From: an uncultured Eubacteriales bacterium
GTDB taxonomy: Bacteria > Bacillota > Clostridia > Oscillospirales > Acutalibacteraceae
Length of the DNA: 64,000 nucleotides
Direction of reading: 5' to 3'
Assembly: GCA_951801675.1 (NCBI GenBank)
Contig: CATONX010000008.1
Span: 1 to 64,000 of the forward strand
Position numbers and translations under genes: made by a program. How positions within the stretch are numbered: position 1 is the first letter of the stretch; every line of letters begins with the position of its first letter. Positions 51,701 through 61,229 of the stretch are shown one piece after another. The notes beneath the pieces are model-generated. The model ran no database searches. It saw nothing but the letters and a program-made list of their open reading frames with translations, and was not told where the DNA came from.

Positions 51701-53371
51701 ATGAAATATACAACCATGAAACTGGGCCAGGTCCTGGTGAATTCCGGCGTTCTCTCCCAGCAGGCGCTGGAAAAGGCACTTTCCGAGCAGAAGGGGACCA
51801 CCAAGCGTCTGGGCGAAATCCTCATTGAAAATAAGCACATCACCGAGCGCCAGCTCATTGATTCTCTCTCCCGCCAGCTGGACATTCCCTATCTGGACCT
51901 GGACGGGTTAACGGTGGACGAGACCATCGCTGCCACCATTCCGGAAACCATGGCCCGCATCAACAGCCTGATCCCGGTCAATCTGGTGGGAAATGTCCTC
52001 ACAGTAGCCATCGCCGATCCCCTGGACTACAATGTGATCCGCAATGTGGAGGTATATACCGGGCATACGGTCAATGTGGCGATTGCGGAAAAAAAGAAAA
52101 TCCTTGATAAAATCCATCAGGCCTATACCTCTCAAAAAGCCTTCGATGCGGCAAGGGAACTGAGCAAGGACGCGGAGGAGGATGAGCTGGATGAGCTTCC
52201 CGAGGAGTCGGACGAACCGATCATTCGCTTTGTCAACAATATGATCGACCAAGCGGTTATCCTCAAGGCCAGCGACATCCACATCGAGCCCCAGGAAAAG
52301 GCACTGCGCATCCGGTTTCGCATCGACGGCAAGCTGACCGTCTACATGGAGACCGGGGCGGACCTGATCGCGCCGGTGGTTTCCCGCATCAAGTTCATCA
52401 GCAACATGAACATTGCGGAAAAGCGAGTGCCTCAGGACGGGCGCATTTCCTACAAAAGCGCGGGCAAGGACGTGGACTTGCGCATTTCCGTTTTGCCGTC
52501 GGTCTTTGGGGAAAAGGTGGTCATCCGGATCACCACCGCTCTGGGGCTGGAGATGACCAAGGAGGGCATCGGCTTTCTGCCGGAGAACTTGGAAAAGTTC
52601 AACACCCTCATCAAGAATCCCCACGGGATCATCCTCGTTTGCGGCCCCACCGGTTCGGGCAAGACCACCACTTTGTATACGGCTCTGCGGGAAATCAAAC
52701 GGGAAGACATCAACATCGTCACCGTGGAAAACCCGGTGGAAATGATTATCGAAGACATCACGCAGGTGGAGGTCAACGCCAAGGCGGGTCTTACCTTCGC
52801 GGCAGCACTGCGCTCGATTCTGCGCCAGGACCCGGATGTGGTCATGGTGGGAGAAATCCGGGATCCGGAAACAGCGGAAATTGCCATTTCGGCGGCCATC
52901 ACCGGCCATTTGGTGTTCTCAACGCTTCACACCTTCGACGCGCCAAGCGCCATCATCCGTCTGCTGGATATGGGGGTAGTCCCGTATATGGTCTCCTCCT
53001 CGGTGGCGGGGGTCATCTCCCAGCGGCTGGTGCGCAAGCTTTGCCCCGCGTGTAAAGAAGCCTACGAGGCAACCGAAAGCGACCGTGAGCTTTTAAAGCT
53101 TACGGGAGCCCTGGGCTATACCCTTTACCGGCCGGCTGGCTGTGAAAAGTGCCATTTTACCGGCTACCAGGGCCGCACGGCGGTACACGAAGTGATGATG
53201 ATCAATCACGGGATCCGCCATATCATCAACCAGAGCAAGGGCGCGGATGAAATCCGTGAGGAAGCCTTAAAAAGCGGCATGCAGACGCTGGAGGACAACG
53301 TGCGGCGGCTGGTGCTCGAAGGGAATACTTCCATTTCCGAATACGTGGAGCTGCTGTCCTTCAATGCGTAG
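51701..53371 (+). CDS. PilB-type pilus assembly ATPase
   Basis: This 556-residue hexameric ATPase drives pilus extension. The N-terminal MshEN domain (residues 1-150; KLGQVLVNSGVLSQQALEKA) can bind c-di-GMP in relatives. The catalytic part has Walker A GPTGSGKTTT (about 314-323), the Asp box NPVEMIIEDITQ, Walker B VMVGEIRDPETAE and the His box TGHLVFSTLHT. A zinc site with CPACKEA and CEKCHFTGYQGR follows, as in other PilB/GspE. The start ATG at 51701 follows GGGGGAGGATACA. The HD-GYP gene at the end of the operon fits possible c-di-GMP control. Confidence 0.95.
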   Translation: MKYTTMKLGQVLVNSGVLSQQALEKALSEQKGTTKRLGEILIENKHITERQLIDSLSRQLDIPYLDLDGLTVDETIAATIPETMARINSLIPVNLVGNVLTVAIADPLDYNVIRNVEVYTGHTVNVAIAEKKKILDKIHQAYTSQKAFDAARELSKDAEEDELDELPEESDEPIIRFVNNMIDQAVILKASDIHIEPQEKALRIRFRIDGKLTVYMETGADLIAPVVSRIKFISNMNIAEKRVPQDGRISYKSAGKDVDLRISVLPSVFGEKVVIRITTALGLEMTKEGIGFLPENLEKFNTLIKNPHGIILVCGPTGSGKTTTLYTALREIKREDINIVTVENPVEMIIEDITQVEVNAKAGLTFAAALRSILRQDPDVVMVGEIRDPETAEIAISAAITGHLVFSTLHTFDAPSAIIRLLDMGVVPYMVSSSVAGVISQRLVRKLCPACKEAYEATESDRELLKLTGALGYTLYRPAGCEKCHFTGYQGRTAVHEVMMINHGIRHIINQSKGADEIREEALKSGMQTLEDNVRRLVLEGNTSISEYVELLSFNA

Positions 53372-53403
53372 GAGGCGGCTTCTGACAAAAGCGAGGTCGT
53401 TTT

Positions 53404-54489
53404 ATGCGGGAATACTTTGAAACCTTGGTGCGGCAGGGCGTTTCAAGCCGCGCTTCCGACATTCATTTGTCCGCCGGAAACCCGCCCGCCTACCGCATCG
53501 ACGGGGTAGTAGAGCCTGTCTCTGGCGAACCGGTCCTGACCCACGAGGTGGTGGAGCAGATCATGGCCGAATGCATGCCGGGGGACAAATACGAGGAATA
53601 CCGGAAAACCGGCGACGCCGACTGCGCTCTGCAGATCGAAGGGTGCGGGCGATTTCGTGTAAACCTGTTCCGCCAGATCCGGGGCGCGTGCATCGTCATG
53701 CGTATCGTCAATTCGGCGGTGCCGAAGATGGCGGACCTGGGTCTTCCTTCCTCTTTACAGCGGATTCTGGACTTAAAGGACGGCCTGGTGCTGGTGACCG
53801 GTCCTACCGGGAGCGGCAAGTCCACCACTCTGGCCGCCATCATCCATGAGCTCAACAAATCCCGCTCCTCTCACATCATCACCATCGAGGACCCGATTGA
53901 ATACGTTCATCAACCCATCCGGTGTCTGGTCAACCAGCGGGAAGTGGGGAGCGACTCGGTCAGCTACGAAAAAGCCCTGCGCGCCACCTTGCGGGAGGAC
54001 CCGGACATCATCCTGGTGGGCGAAATGCGGGACTTGGAATCCATGCGCGCCGCCATCACCGCGGCGGAGACCGGTCATTTGGTCTTCTCCACCCTGCACA
54101 CCATCGGCGCGGCCAACACCATCGACCGGCTTTTGGACGTGTTTCCCCCCGAACAGCAGCAGCAAATCCGCATGCAGCTTTCCACCGCGTTAAAGGCGGT
54201 CATCTCCCAGCGGCTTTTGCCGCGGGCGGGTGGAAAAGGGCGCATCGGCGCCTTCGAGATCATGTTCGTAAACTCCGCCATTTCCAATCTCATCCGGGAA
54301 AACAAGGTGGCCAACATCAACCAGATGATCGAGACCGGGCGAAACGACGGGATGATCACGCTGGACAAATACATTGCCGAGCTGTTGCAGGCGGGAAGCA
54401 TCACTCCCGAAACCGCCCAGGAATACAGCCCGGTCCCTTTGAAAACCCACTCTCAGCCGAGCGGCGCCGCACGGCGTTACGATTTTTAA
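53404..54489 (+). CDS. pilT: PilT-type pilus retraction ATPase
   Basis: This 361-residue ATPase is expected to retract the pilus. Walker A is GPTGSGKSTT (about residues 133-142), the Asp box is EDPIEYVHQP, Walker B is ILVGEMRDLESM and the His box is TGHLVFSTLHT. The PilT-specific phrase ISNLIRENKVANINQMIETG, the equivalent of AIRNLIRE, separates it from PilB. The short N-terminal PAS-like domain is normal. The start ATG at 53404 lies 32 bases after pilB. Presence of PilT means pili that can be pulled back, as used for twitching or DNA uptake. Confidence 0.95.
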   Translation: MREYFETLVRQGVSSRASDIHLSAGNPPAYRIDGVVEPVSGEPVLTHEVVEQIMAECMPGDKYEEYRKTGDADCALQIEGCGRFRVNLFRQIRGACIVMRIVNSAVPKMADLGLPSSLQRILDLKDGLVLVTGPTGSGKSTTLAAIIHELNKSRSSHIITIEDPIEYVHQPIRCLVNQREVGSDSVSYEKALRATLREDPDIILVGEMRDLESMRAAITAAETGHLVFSTLHTIGAANTIDRLLDVFPPEQQQQIRMQLSTALKAVISQRLLPRAGGKGRIGAFEIMFVNSAISNLIRENKVANINQMIETGRNDGMITLDKYIAELLQAGSITPETAQEYSPVPLKTHSQPSGAARRYDF

Positions 54490-54529
54490 CCGATCTTTCG
54501 CATCCCAAGCCTGAATGGAGGGAGCTTTC

Positions 54530-55765
54530 TTGACCTATACGTATACGGCCGCCGGCGCGGACGGCAAAACCGTGACCGGCGAGCTTTCCGCCGCTGACAA
54601 GTCGGCCGCCATCGCCCGGCTCAAAGAACGGGACTTGATCCCCATTTCCCTGACCGCGAAGGACAGAGGGAACGCGGGCAACGAGAGCATCTGGGAGAAG
54701 GAACTGTTCGAAGGGGACATCTACAAGGCCAAGATCAAGAAAAAACGCATCATGGTCATGGCCCACCAGATGGCCATCATGATGCGTTCGGGCGTTTCGC
54801 TGTCGCTGGCTATGGAAGTCCTTATCGACGGGGAAAAGGATAAAAAATTCAAGAAGATTCTCAAGGAAATCGACGAGAACCTGTATCTTGGTGTGCCTAT
54901 CTCGGAATCCATGGGCCGGTTTGCCGCCTTTTCCAGCGTGGTGGTGAGTCTAATCGCAGTAGGCGAGGTCAATGGACGGCTGGACGAGGCCTTTGAAAGC
55001 GTGGCGCTGATCCTGGAAAAGGAAGTGACGCTTTCCTCCAAAATCCGGGGCGCTCTGGTGTATCCCGGCTTTCTTCTCTTTCTGACGCTGCTGCTCCTTA
55101 TTGTGATGAACGTTATGGTGGTTCCCAATTTTAAGATGCTTTTTGAGAGCTTTCACGCGGAGCTGCCGATGATTACCCAGGTGGTTATGGGATTTTCCGA
55201 TTTTATCATGTACCAGTGGTATTACATTGTGGGCGCCGTGGTGGTGCTCTGGCTTACCTATGTCCTGCTCAAGCGGTTTTCCCCTGCCTTCTGCGTGGGG
55301 GTGGATGCGGCGAAATTTAAGGTGCCGGTGATCGGGAAGCTGCTGCTGCAGTCCTACCTGGCGCGGTTTTGCCGGGTTATGTCCACCCTGGTCAGCGCCG
55401 GTGTGGAAATCGTCAATTCCCTGGAAATTTCCCGAGACGTGCTTCCCAATCGCAAGCTTAAAATGCACATCACCGACATTATCGCGGATGTAAAGCTGGG
55501 TATTCCCATCAACCAGTCCATGCACAAGTCCCCTCTTTTTGAGCCGCTGATCGTCTCTATGTTCCGGGTGGGCGAAGAATCGGGTATGCTAAGCGACACC
55601 ATCAGCAAACTGGCGGAACTCTACGAGTCCAAAACCGACGACACCACCAAACAGCTAACCGCCATGATGGAGCCGGCCATGACCATCCTGATCGCGGTGA
55701 TCGTGGGCACGGTGGTCATTTCCATTGTGGTGCCCATGTTTGGCATTTACAGCGTAATCGGATAA
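54530..55765 (+). CDS. PilC-type pilus platform protein
   Basis: This 411-residue inner-membrane protein has two T2SSF domains (about residues 75-200 and 275-400) and three membrane helices (about 175-200, 225-245 and 380-405). It begins TYTYTAAGADGKTVTGEL, the usual PilC start. It anchors the PilB and PilT motors. I chose TTG 54530 because GGAGG lies 8-10 bases upstream and the family begins at this point; the ATG 54515, five residues longer, overlaps the ribosome binding site. The gene follows pilT by 40 bases. Confidence 0.92.
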   Translation: MTYTYTAAGADGKTVTGELSAADKSAAIARLKERDLIPISLTAKDRGNAGNESIWEKELFEGDIYKAKIKKKRIMVMAHQMAIMMRSGVSLSLAMEVLIDGEKDKKFKKILKEIDENLYLGVPISESMGRFAAFSSVVVSLIAVGEVNGRLDEAFESVALILEKEVTLSSKIRGALVYPGFLLFLTLLLLIVMNVMVVPNFKMLFESFHAELPMITQVVMGFSDFIMYQWYYIVGAVVVLWLTYVLLKRFSPAFCVGVDAAKFKVPVIGKLLLQSYLARFCRVMSTLVSAGVEIVNSLEISRDVLPNRKLKMHITDIIADVKLGIPINQSMHKSPLFEPLIVSMFRVGEESGMLSDTISKLAELYESKTDDTTKQLTAMMEPAMTILIAVIVGTVVISIVVPMFGIYSVIG

Positions 55766-55789
55766 TCGAAACGCAAAGGGGGATCGCCT

Positions 55790-57070
55790 GTGAACGAGTT
55801 TACCTTAAGCGATGGGCTGCGCGCCATCCAAAAAGCGTTTGATCTGGCAGACCCGCGCCTGAAAGGGCACGGGGAGCAGACTGCTTTTTTGATGTGGCGG
55901 ATGCTGGACCGGCTGGGCTGTACCCGGGCACGAATGGTTTCGCTGACCACCGCGGCCCTCTTTCACGACATGGGCGCTTACAAAACAGATGTCGGGCACT
56001 CTTTTTCGGAGTTCGAGTTGCTCAATACCGCAAGTCACTGCGTCTACGGCTACCTGTACACCCGGTTTTATTCCCCGTTTCCTTCCTTTGCTCCGGTGAT
56101 CCTCTATCATCACACGGGGTATTTATACAAACAGTATATTGACTCCAGCTTTTTAACGGATTCTTTGCTTTTGAATCTTTCCGACCGGGTCTCCTTTGTG
56201 TTTTTAACGCAGGAAAACCCGGATCTCTCTTTTTTGAACGCCTTGTCGGGTATTGACTTTGATCCAAAGCATGTTTCTGCCTTCCTGGAGGCGGATCGGG
56301 AGGAGGGCCTGCTGCGGGCCTTGAAAGACGGCAGCTATCACGAAAAACTTCATGCTTTCTGGCGGGAAACCGCCCTGTCCCGCTCGGAAGTGATGCGCTA
56401 TGCGCGTATGCTGATGTACACCATCGACTTTCGCAGCGAGCAGACAGTCACCCATTCCATTTCGGTCACGAGTCTGAGTAAGCTCTTGTGCGGCCTGTTG
56501 GGCCTCGATCATGTGGACACTTCCATTGTGACCGCGTCCGCCATGCTTCACGACATCGGGAAAATCACTACGCCGGTTGAGATTCTTGAAAAGAAGGGGC
56601 CACTCAACGAAGAGGAGATGGCCATTATGAAAAAACACGCCCATGCTTCCTATGAGATTCTGAAGGAACTGGGCTTTGATAACATTGCGCTTATCGCCTC
56701 TTCCCACCACGAGAAACTGGATGGATCCGGGTACCCCAGGGGGCTTAAAGGAGATGAGATTCCCTTCTATTCCCGCATTTTGGCAGTGGCGGATATCTTG
56801 AGCGCCCTCATCGGCGAACGCAGCTACAAAGGGCCCATGCCCAAGGGACAAGTGACCGCTATCTTAGGGGGAATGGCCTGCCGCAACCAGCTCGATCCCA
56901 TTGTGACCTCGGTGGCGCTGGAGCATTACGACGACCTGATTACCTTCTCGGCGGAAGATTGCGCCCAAGCTATGGAGGACTATCACTCCATCAAGGCGGA
57001 GTATACACGCTTGATGCAGCAATTCGAACTCATGGAGGAAGAACAACGGAAAGCGTCTTATTCGATATAA
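55790..57070 (+). CDS. HD-GYP domain phosphodiesterase
   Basis: This 426-residue protein has two HD-type parts. The first (about residues 20-160; AALFHDMGAYKTDVG) is degenerate; the second (about 225-400) is a full HD-GYP domain with LHDIGKITTP (His at about 254), HHEKLDGSGYPRGL (from 306) and ILAVADILSALIGERSYK. HD-GYP enzymes hydrolyse cyclic di-GMP or related dinucleotides. No membrane segment or receiver domain is present. It starts with GTG 55790 after AAAGGGGGATCGCCT, 24 bases after pilC, so it is part of the pilus operon and may adjust the second messenger that acts on PilB. Confidence 0.9.
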   Translation: MNEFTLSDGLRAIQKAFDLADPRLKGHGEQTAFLMWRMLDRLGCTRARMVSLTTAALFHDMGAYKTDVGHSFSEFELLNTASHCVYGYLYTRFYSPFPSFAPVILYHHTGYLYKQYIDSSFLTDSLLLNLSDRVSFVFLTQENPDLSFLNALSGIDFDPKHVSAFLEADREEGLLRALKDGSYHEKLHAFWRETALSRSEVMRYARMLMYTIDFRSEQTVTHSISVTSLSKLLCGLLGLDHVDTSIVTASAMLHDIGKITTPVEILEKKGPLNEEEMAIMKKHAHASYEILKELGFDNIALIASSHHEKLDGSGYPRGLKGDEIPFYSRILAVADILSALIGERSYKGPMPKGQVTAILGGMACRNQLDPIVTSVALEHYDDLITFSAEDCAQAMEDYHSIKAEYTRLMQQFELMEEEQRKASYSI

Positions 57071-57132
57071 CCGGTCAGACATTGCAACCGTGTTCTTTTT
57101 CTTCTGTGGCTATCGCGTTGCGTCCATTGCAT

Positions 57133-57175
57133 AAAAAGAGGCAGGCTTTCATAAGAAAGCCTGCCTCTTTTTCAC
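57133..57175 (+). terminator. Terminator of the pilus operon
   Basis: AAAGAGGCAGGCTTT pairs with AAAGCCTGCCTCTTT and is followed by TTC; the A-run before it allows use in both directions. Confidence 0.85.
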
Positions 57176-57238
57176 CTTTTAAAAAAACTCGCAAATTTTA
57201 TAAACCATTCGTATATTATGCTCGTAATAATACAAAAC

Positions 57239-57646
57239 TCAATATCGTTTCGGGTTGACAATGTTGCGCCAATCCAGATCGCCACGTTCCAACCCGTGGA
57301 TGAGAACCTCTGCTGTGGCGATGTTGGTCGCCAGCGGAATATTGTGCATGTCGCACAGCCGCAGCAGGTTCATCTCGTTGGGCTCATGGGGCTTGGGGGT
57401 CAACGGGTCACGGAAAAACAGCAGCAGGTCGATTTCATTGTACGAGATGCGGGAAGCAATCTGCTGATCGCCCCCTTGCGATCCGCTCAAAAACTTCTGG
57501 ATGGACAAACCCGTTGCCTCCGATACCATCTTTCCCGTGGTGCCGGTGGCACACAGGGAATGCCGGCTCAAAATGCCGCAATATGCAATACAAAACTGCA
57601 CCATGAGTTCTTTTTTGGAATCGTGTGCAATCAAAGCAATGTTCAT
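57239..57646 (-). CDS. mgsA: Methylglyoxal synthase
   Basis: This 135-residue enzyme converts dihydroxyacetone phosphate to methylglyoxal, a bypass that relieves phosphate shortage. The start [15 protein letters not shown], the phosphate-binding ATGTTGKM, the active-site [11 protein letters not shown] (D60) and [14 protein letters not shown] are all family-typical. The start ATG at 57646 follows GGGAGAAGAAGT. It lies 42 bases after minD on the same strand, so the two are probably co-transcribed, a linkage also known from other Clostridia where minE normally lies between. Confidence 0.94.
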   Translation of the reverse strand: MNIALIAHDSKKELMVQFCIAYCGILSRHSLCATGTTGKMVSEATGLSIQKFLSGSQGGDQQIASRISYNEIDLLLFFRDPLTPKPHEPNEMNLLRLCDMHNIPLATNIATAEVLIHGLERGDLDWRNIVNPKRY

Positions 57647-57688
57647 ACTTCTTCTCCCTTCAGATAACTCCTCTTTCCTTCTGCTCCC

Positions 57689-58426
57689 CTATTTTTCGAC
57701 TACCAGGGGGACCTCCTGCCCCATCAGCCGCCTGGAAAGCCGCTCCATAGCCTTCGCCGCCGGAGATCCGCCTGCAAGCGGCTCCCCGTTTGCCGCATAC
57801 CGCTGCACCTGTTCGTCCTCCGGGACCACGCCGATCAGCTGCAACCCAACCGCATCGATCACCGCGTCCAAGTCCTCCACCAGGCCCAGCTTCAACGCTC
57901 CAGGCCGGTAGCGGTTGATGATCAGACGACGGTCCCTGATTCCCTCCTGCTGCAAAAGGCGCGCCACCCGCTCCCCGCTGCGCATACAGACGGGATCGGG
58001 CGTAATCACCACAAGAGCTCTGCCGGCGGCTGCGGCGGCAATCTGAAATCCCTTTCCGATGCCGGCCGGCGCATCGATGAACAGGTAGTCGTAATAGTTG
58101 GCAAGGCCTCTGCAAAGACGGCGCATGTCCTCCGGCCCGGCCAGCGCCTGCAGCGATTGGGGCGCCGGCATCAGAGCGAGTCCTTCACAGCGCTCAATGT
58201 CCCGGATGGCACGTACCGGTTCACAGTTGCCCGCAAGCACATCCCCCAGGTCAAACACTGCGTCATTTACCACGCCCAGCATCAAATCCAGGCTCCGAAG
58301 CCCCGCGTCTGCATCCAACAGCAGGACTTTGTTCCCGGCTCTCGCCAACGCGGCCGCGCATCCGGCCGAAACCGAGGATTTCCCCGTTCCGCCTTTTCCG
58401 GAAGCCACTACAATGACCTCTCCCAT
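57689..58426 (-). CDS. minD: MinD-family ATPase
   Basis: This 245-residue P-loop ATPase of the ParA/MinD superfamily has the deviant Walker A KGGTGKSS (residues 11-18), the switch phrase LLLDADAGLRSLDLMLG and YLFIDAPAGIGKGF. The MinD-type ILDADAGLRNLDL pattern favours septum-site placement over plasmid partition. A C-terminal membrane-targeting amphipathic helix may be AMERLSRRLMGQEVPLVV, but it is weak. I chose ATG 58426 because AAGGAGAG lies 11 bases upstream; a longer reading to 58615 has no support. No minC or minE lies next to it. Confidence 0.85.
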   Translation of the reverse strand: MGEVIVVASGKGGTGKSSVSAGCAAALARAGNKVLLLDADAGLRSLDLMLGVVNDAVFDLGDVLAGNCEPVRAIRDIERCEGLALMPAPQSLQALAGPEDMRRLCRGLANYYDYLFIDAPAGIGKGFQIAAAAAGRALVVITPDPVCMRSGERVARLLQQEGIRDRRLIINRYRPGALKLGLVEDLDAVIDAVGLQLIGVVPEDEQVQRYAANGEPLAGGSPAAKAMERLSRRLMGQEVPLVVEK

Positions 58427-58684
58427 CCGTGCTTGTTCTCTCCTTTTCTCCTTCCGAATGGGACGGAAGGATCCCATCGCTTTGAAATCACAGAAGACGA
58501 ATTTCTTGCCTTTGGCGAAGAAAAGAAATTTCTGTCTGTTTTTCCAAATAAACGCCGTTAAAATATAGCATATGTGTACAAAAATCATTGTAACACAGAA
58601 GCGGGAAGAAGTCAAAATTCAATCCATTTCCATGCTACCTAAATATTTTTACTATATTTGTCTATTTTGTCTGAACATATGGGC

Positions 58685-59053
58685 TCAGGCCCCCGCTGCC
58701 TGCGCCAGAAACATGACAACCACCACCAGCAGCAGCGCCATCAGCACCGTCAAAAACGCCAGCAGCCGGTGCATCTTTTGCAGCAGGGCGTATAGCTTGG
58801 ACAGGTCGGCATTTTCCAAGCCCGCTTTTTCCGTTTGCTTTTGCTCCACGTGCTTGCGGCGGATTTGAGCCTTTTTGATCTCCGAAGGCGCAGTCAGCTC
58901 CTCCTCTTTCGGCGGCAGGCCCTGTTTTTCCCGCACGATATCCTCGTAGCAGTCTATACAGACCTCGCCGCTCAGCTCCTCGATCCAGATGGGGCCGGGG
59001 AAAAGACCAATCTCTTCCCCGCACCGCACGCATTTCTTTAAAATCAGAATCAC
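58685..59053 (-). CDS. Zinc-ribbon protein with C-terminal membrane anchor
   Basis: This 122-residue protein has two CxxC pairs (C8/C11 and C32/C35) that can hold one zinc ion, a charged middle region likely to be helical (about residues 45-90, KKAQIRRKHVEQKQTEKAG), and one C-terminal membrane helix (about 97-118). The domain would therefore face the cytoplasm with a tail anchor. I do not recognise the family. It starts with GTG 59053, only 12 bases after serS, which points to co-transcription. A competing frame over the same bases lacks such a pattern. Confidence 0.75.
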   Translation of the reverse strand: MILILKKCVRCGEEIGLFPGPIWIEELSGEVCIDCYEDIVREKQGLPPKEEELTAPSEIKKAQIRRKHVEQKQTEKAGLENADLSKLYALLQKMHRLLAFLTVLMALLLVVVVMFLAQAAGA

Positions 59054-59065
59054 CCGCCTTCGGCG

Positions 59066-60337
59066 TTACTTGATCACGTCCACTCCCATATAAGGCCGCA
59101 AAACCTCAGGCACGGTCACCGATCCGTCTCCGTTCTGGTAGTTTTCCAGAATGGCCGCCACCGTGCGTCCGATGGCTACGCCGGAACCGTTGAGAGTATG
59201 CACCAGCTGGGCCTTTTCCTTGGGGCTGTTCTTATACCGGATGGCAGCCCGGCGGGCCTGGAAGTCTTCAAAATTTGAGCAGGAAGAAATTTCCACATAT
59301 CGGCCGTAAGAGGGCATCCACACCTCGATGTCATAGGTTTTCGCGGAGGAGAAGCCGATATCGCCGGTGGAAAGGGTCACCACCCGGTAGGGAAGCCCCA
59401 GAAGCTGGAGCACCCGCTCGGCATCGTTGGTCAGCTTTTCGAGCTCCTGATAGCTGTCTTCCGGCTTTACGAATTTCACCAGCTCCACCTTGTTGAACTG
59501 ATGCTGGCGGATAAGGCCGCGGGTATCGCGGCCGGCGGAACCCGCCTCCGCCCGAAAGCACGCGGAATACGCACAGTATTTGATGGGAAGCTTTGCTCCA
59601 TCGAGAATGTCCCCGCGGTACATGTTGGTCACCGGCACTTCGGCAGTGGGGATCATAAAGTAATCCTCATTGGCAAGACGGAACGCGTCTTCCTCGAACT
59701 TGGGCAGCTGACCGGTGCCGGTCATGGAGGCCCTGTTTACCATAAAGGGCGGGAATATCTCCTGATATCCGTGCTCAGTATGGGTATTGAGGAAGAAATT
59801 GATGATGGAGCGCTCCAGCCGGGCGCCTAAGCCTTTATAGAAATGGAACCGGGCGCCGGTTACCTTTGCTGCGGTTTCGGGGTCGAGAATGTCCAGGTCC
59901 GCCCCAATGTCCCAATGAGGCTTTGGCTCATAGTCAAATTTGGTAGGTTCGCCCCAGCGGCGCACCTCCACATTCTCGCTGTCATCCTTGCCGACGGGAA
60001 CGCTTTCGTGAGGCATGTTGGGAAATCCCAGAAGAAGATCGCTCTGGGCCTTTTCCAGTTCGGAAAGCTTCGCGTCGCACTCTTTTACCTGCTCGGACAG
60101 GGCCTTCATTTCCGCCATAATAGCGGAAACGTCGCCGCCCTCTTTCTTGATTCTCGGAATCTGCTTGGAGGCGGCGTTCTGCTGAGCCTTCATGCCGTCC
60201 GCTTTGGCCAGGATTTCCCGGCGCTCGGCGTCGATTTTCAGGACCTCGTCCACAGCCGCATCCATATCCTTGTTGCGGGTCTTCATTGCCTGCTTGACCC
60301 GGTCCGGGTCACTGCGAATCAAACGAATATCAAACAT
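59066..60337 (-). CDS. serS: Serine--tRNA ligase
   Basis: This 423-residue class II synthetase charges tRNA-Ser and tRNA-Sec if present. The N-terminal coiled-coil arm (about residues 30-100) is present. Motif 2 is [20 protein letters not shown] and motif 3 is [18 protein letters not shown]. The phrase [13 protein letters not shown] is also typical. The start ATG at 60337 follows AAGGAGAGATTCGTC. It lies 21 bases after parB, a gene order seen near the origin in many Firmicutes. Confidence 0.97.
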   Translation of the reverse strand: MFDIRLIRSDPDRVKQAMKTRNKDMDAAVDEVLKIDAERREILAKADGMKAQQNAASKQIPRIKKEGGDVSAIMAEMKALSEQVKECDAKLSELEKAQSDLLLGFPNMPHESVPVGKDDSENVEVRRWGEPTKFDYEPKPHWDIGADLDILDPETAAKVTGARFHFYKGLGARLERSIINFFLNTHTEHGYQEIFPPFMVNRASMTGTGQLPKFEEDAFRLANEDYFMIPTAEVPVTNMYRGDILDGAKLPIKYCAYSACFRAEAGSAGRDTRGLIRQHQFNKVELVKFVKPEDSYQELEKLTNDAERVLQLLGLPYRVVTLSTGDIGFSSAKTYDIEVWMPSYGRYVEISSCSNFEDFQARRAAIRYKNSPKEKAQLVHTLNGSGVAIGRTVAAILENYQNGDGSVTVPEVLRPYMGVDVIK

Positions 60338-60358
60338 GACGAATCTCTCCTTATCGTG

Positions 60359-61225
60359 TTATGATTCCTTTCCTCCGGCGATCGCGTTGGCGAGGGCCTG
60401 CAAATCTTCCTTGGAATAAAACTCAATCTCTATTCTTCCCTTTTTGGGTCCTTCATACACGGTGACCCGGCGTCCCAAATGCTCGGTCAGCGCCAGCTGC
60501 GCCTCATCATACAAGGGATCACGAGACCGGGAAGACGCGCAGCCAGGCGTCTTTTTCATCTTGCCGGTGGCCTTTGCCCGCCGTTCCAGCTCCCGCACGG
60601 AGATGCCCTTGTGCACCGCCAGTTCCGCCGCCTCCTGAAGCGCTTCCTCATCCTGAAAGGAAAGCAGGGTGCGTGCGTGGCCGGGGGACAAAAAGCCTTC
60701 CCGCACGTACTGGCGCACGTTATCAGGAAGCCCCAGCAGCCGTACGGCATTTGCAATGGCGGGGCGGGATTTTCCCACTCGCTTGGCCACTTCCTCCTGG
60801 GTCATTTGGTGCTGTTCCATCAGCGCTTTGTACCCCTCCGCCTCTTCCATGGCGTTGAGGTCCTCACGCTGGAGGTTTTCAATGAGCGCCAGCTCCATCA
60901 TCTCGGCGTCGGTCATTTCCCGGATGACCACCGGCACCTCAGTAAGCCCGGCGATCCGGGATGCCCGCCAGCGGCGTTCTCCCGCCACCAGCTGATATCC
61001 GCCGCCTGCCATGGGCCGCACCAGAAGCGGCTGAATCACCCCATGTTCGGCAATGGAATCAGCCAGTTCCTGCAAGGCATCCTCGTCAAACTCCTTGCGG
61101 GGCTGATCCCGGTTGGGTTCGATCTCGCTTAGGGGAAGTTTTACGGTTTTTCCCTGCTCTTCGGTGGCATTGTCCACGAAGAGCGCGTCCAGGCCCTTGC
61201 CGAGGCCCCCTTTTCGCGCCGCCAT
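60359..61225 (-). CDS. parB: Chromosome partitioning protein ParB (Spo0J-type)
   Basis: This 288-residue CTP-dependent DNA clamp binds parS sites and organises the origin region. The N-terminal [13 protein letters not shown], the CTPase core phrases [11 protein letters not shown] and [32 protein letters not shown] and the helix-turn-helix [24 protein letters not shown] are intact; a C-terminal dimer domain closes the protein. I chose ATG 61225 because GAGAGGGTGAG precedes it. It begins 4 bases after parA. Its paralogue Noc is encoded 1.1 kb upstream. Confidence 0.95.
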   Translation of the reverse strand: MAARKGGLGKGLDALFVDNATEEQGKTVKLPLSEIEPNRDQPRKEFDEDALQELADSIAEHGVIQPLLVRPMAGGGYQLVAGERRWRASRIAGLTEVPVVIREMTDAEMMELALIENLQREDLNAMEEAEGYKALMEQHQMTQEEVAKRVGKSRPAIANAVRLLGLPDNVRQYVREGFLSPGHARTLLSFQDEEALQEAAELAVHKGISVRELERRAKATGKMKKTPGCASSRSRDPLYDEAQLALTEHLGRRVTVYEGPKKGRIEIEFYSKEDLQALANAIAGGKES

Positions 61226-61229
61226 CTTC

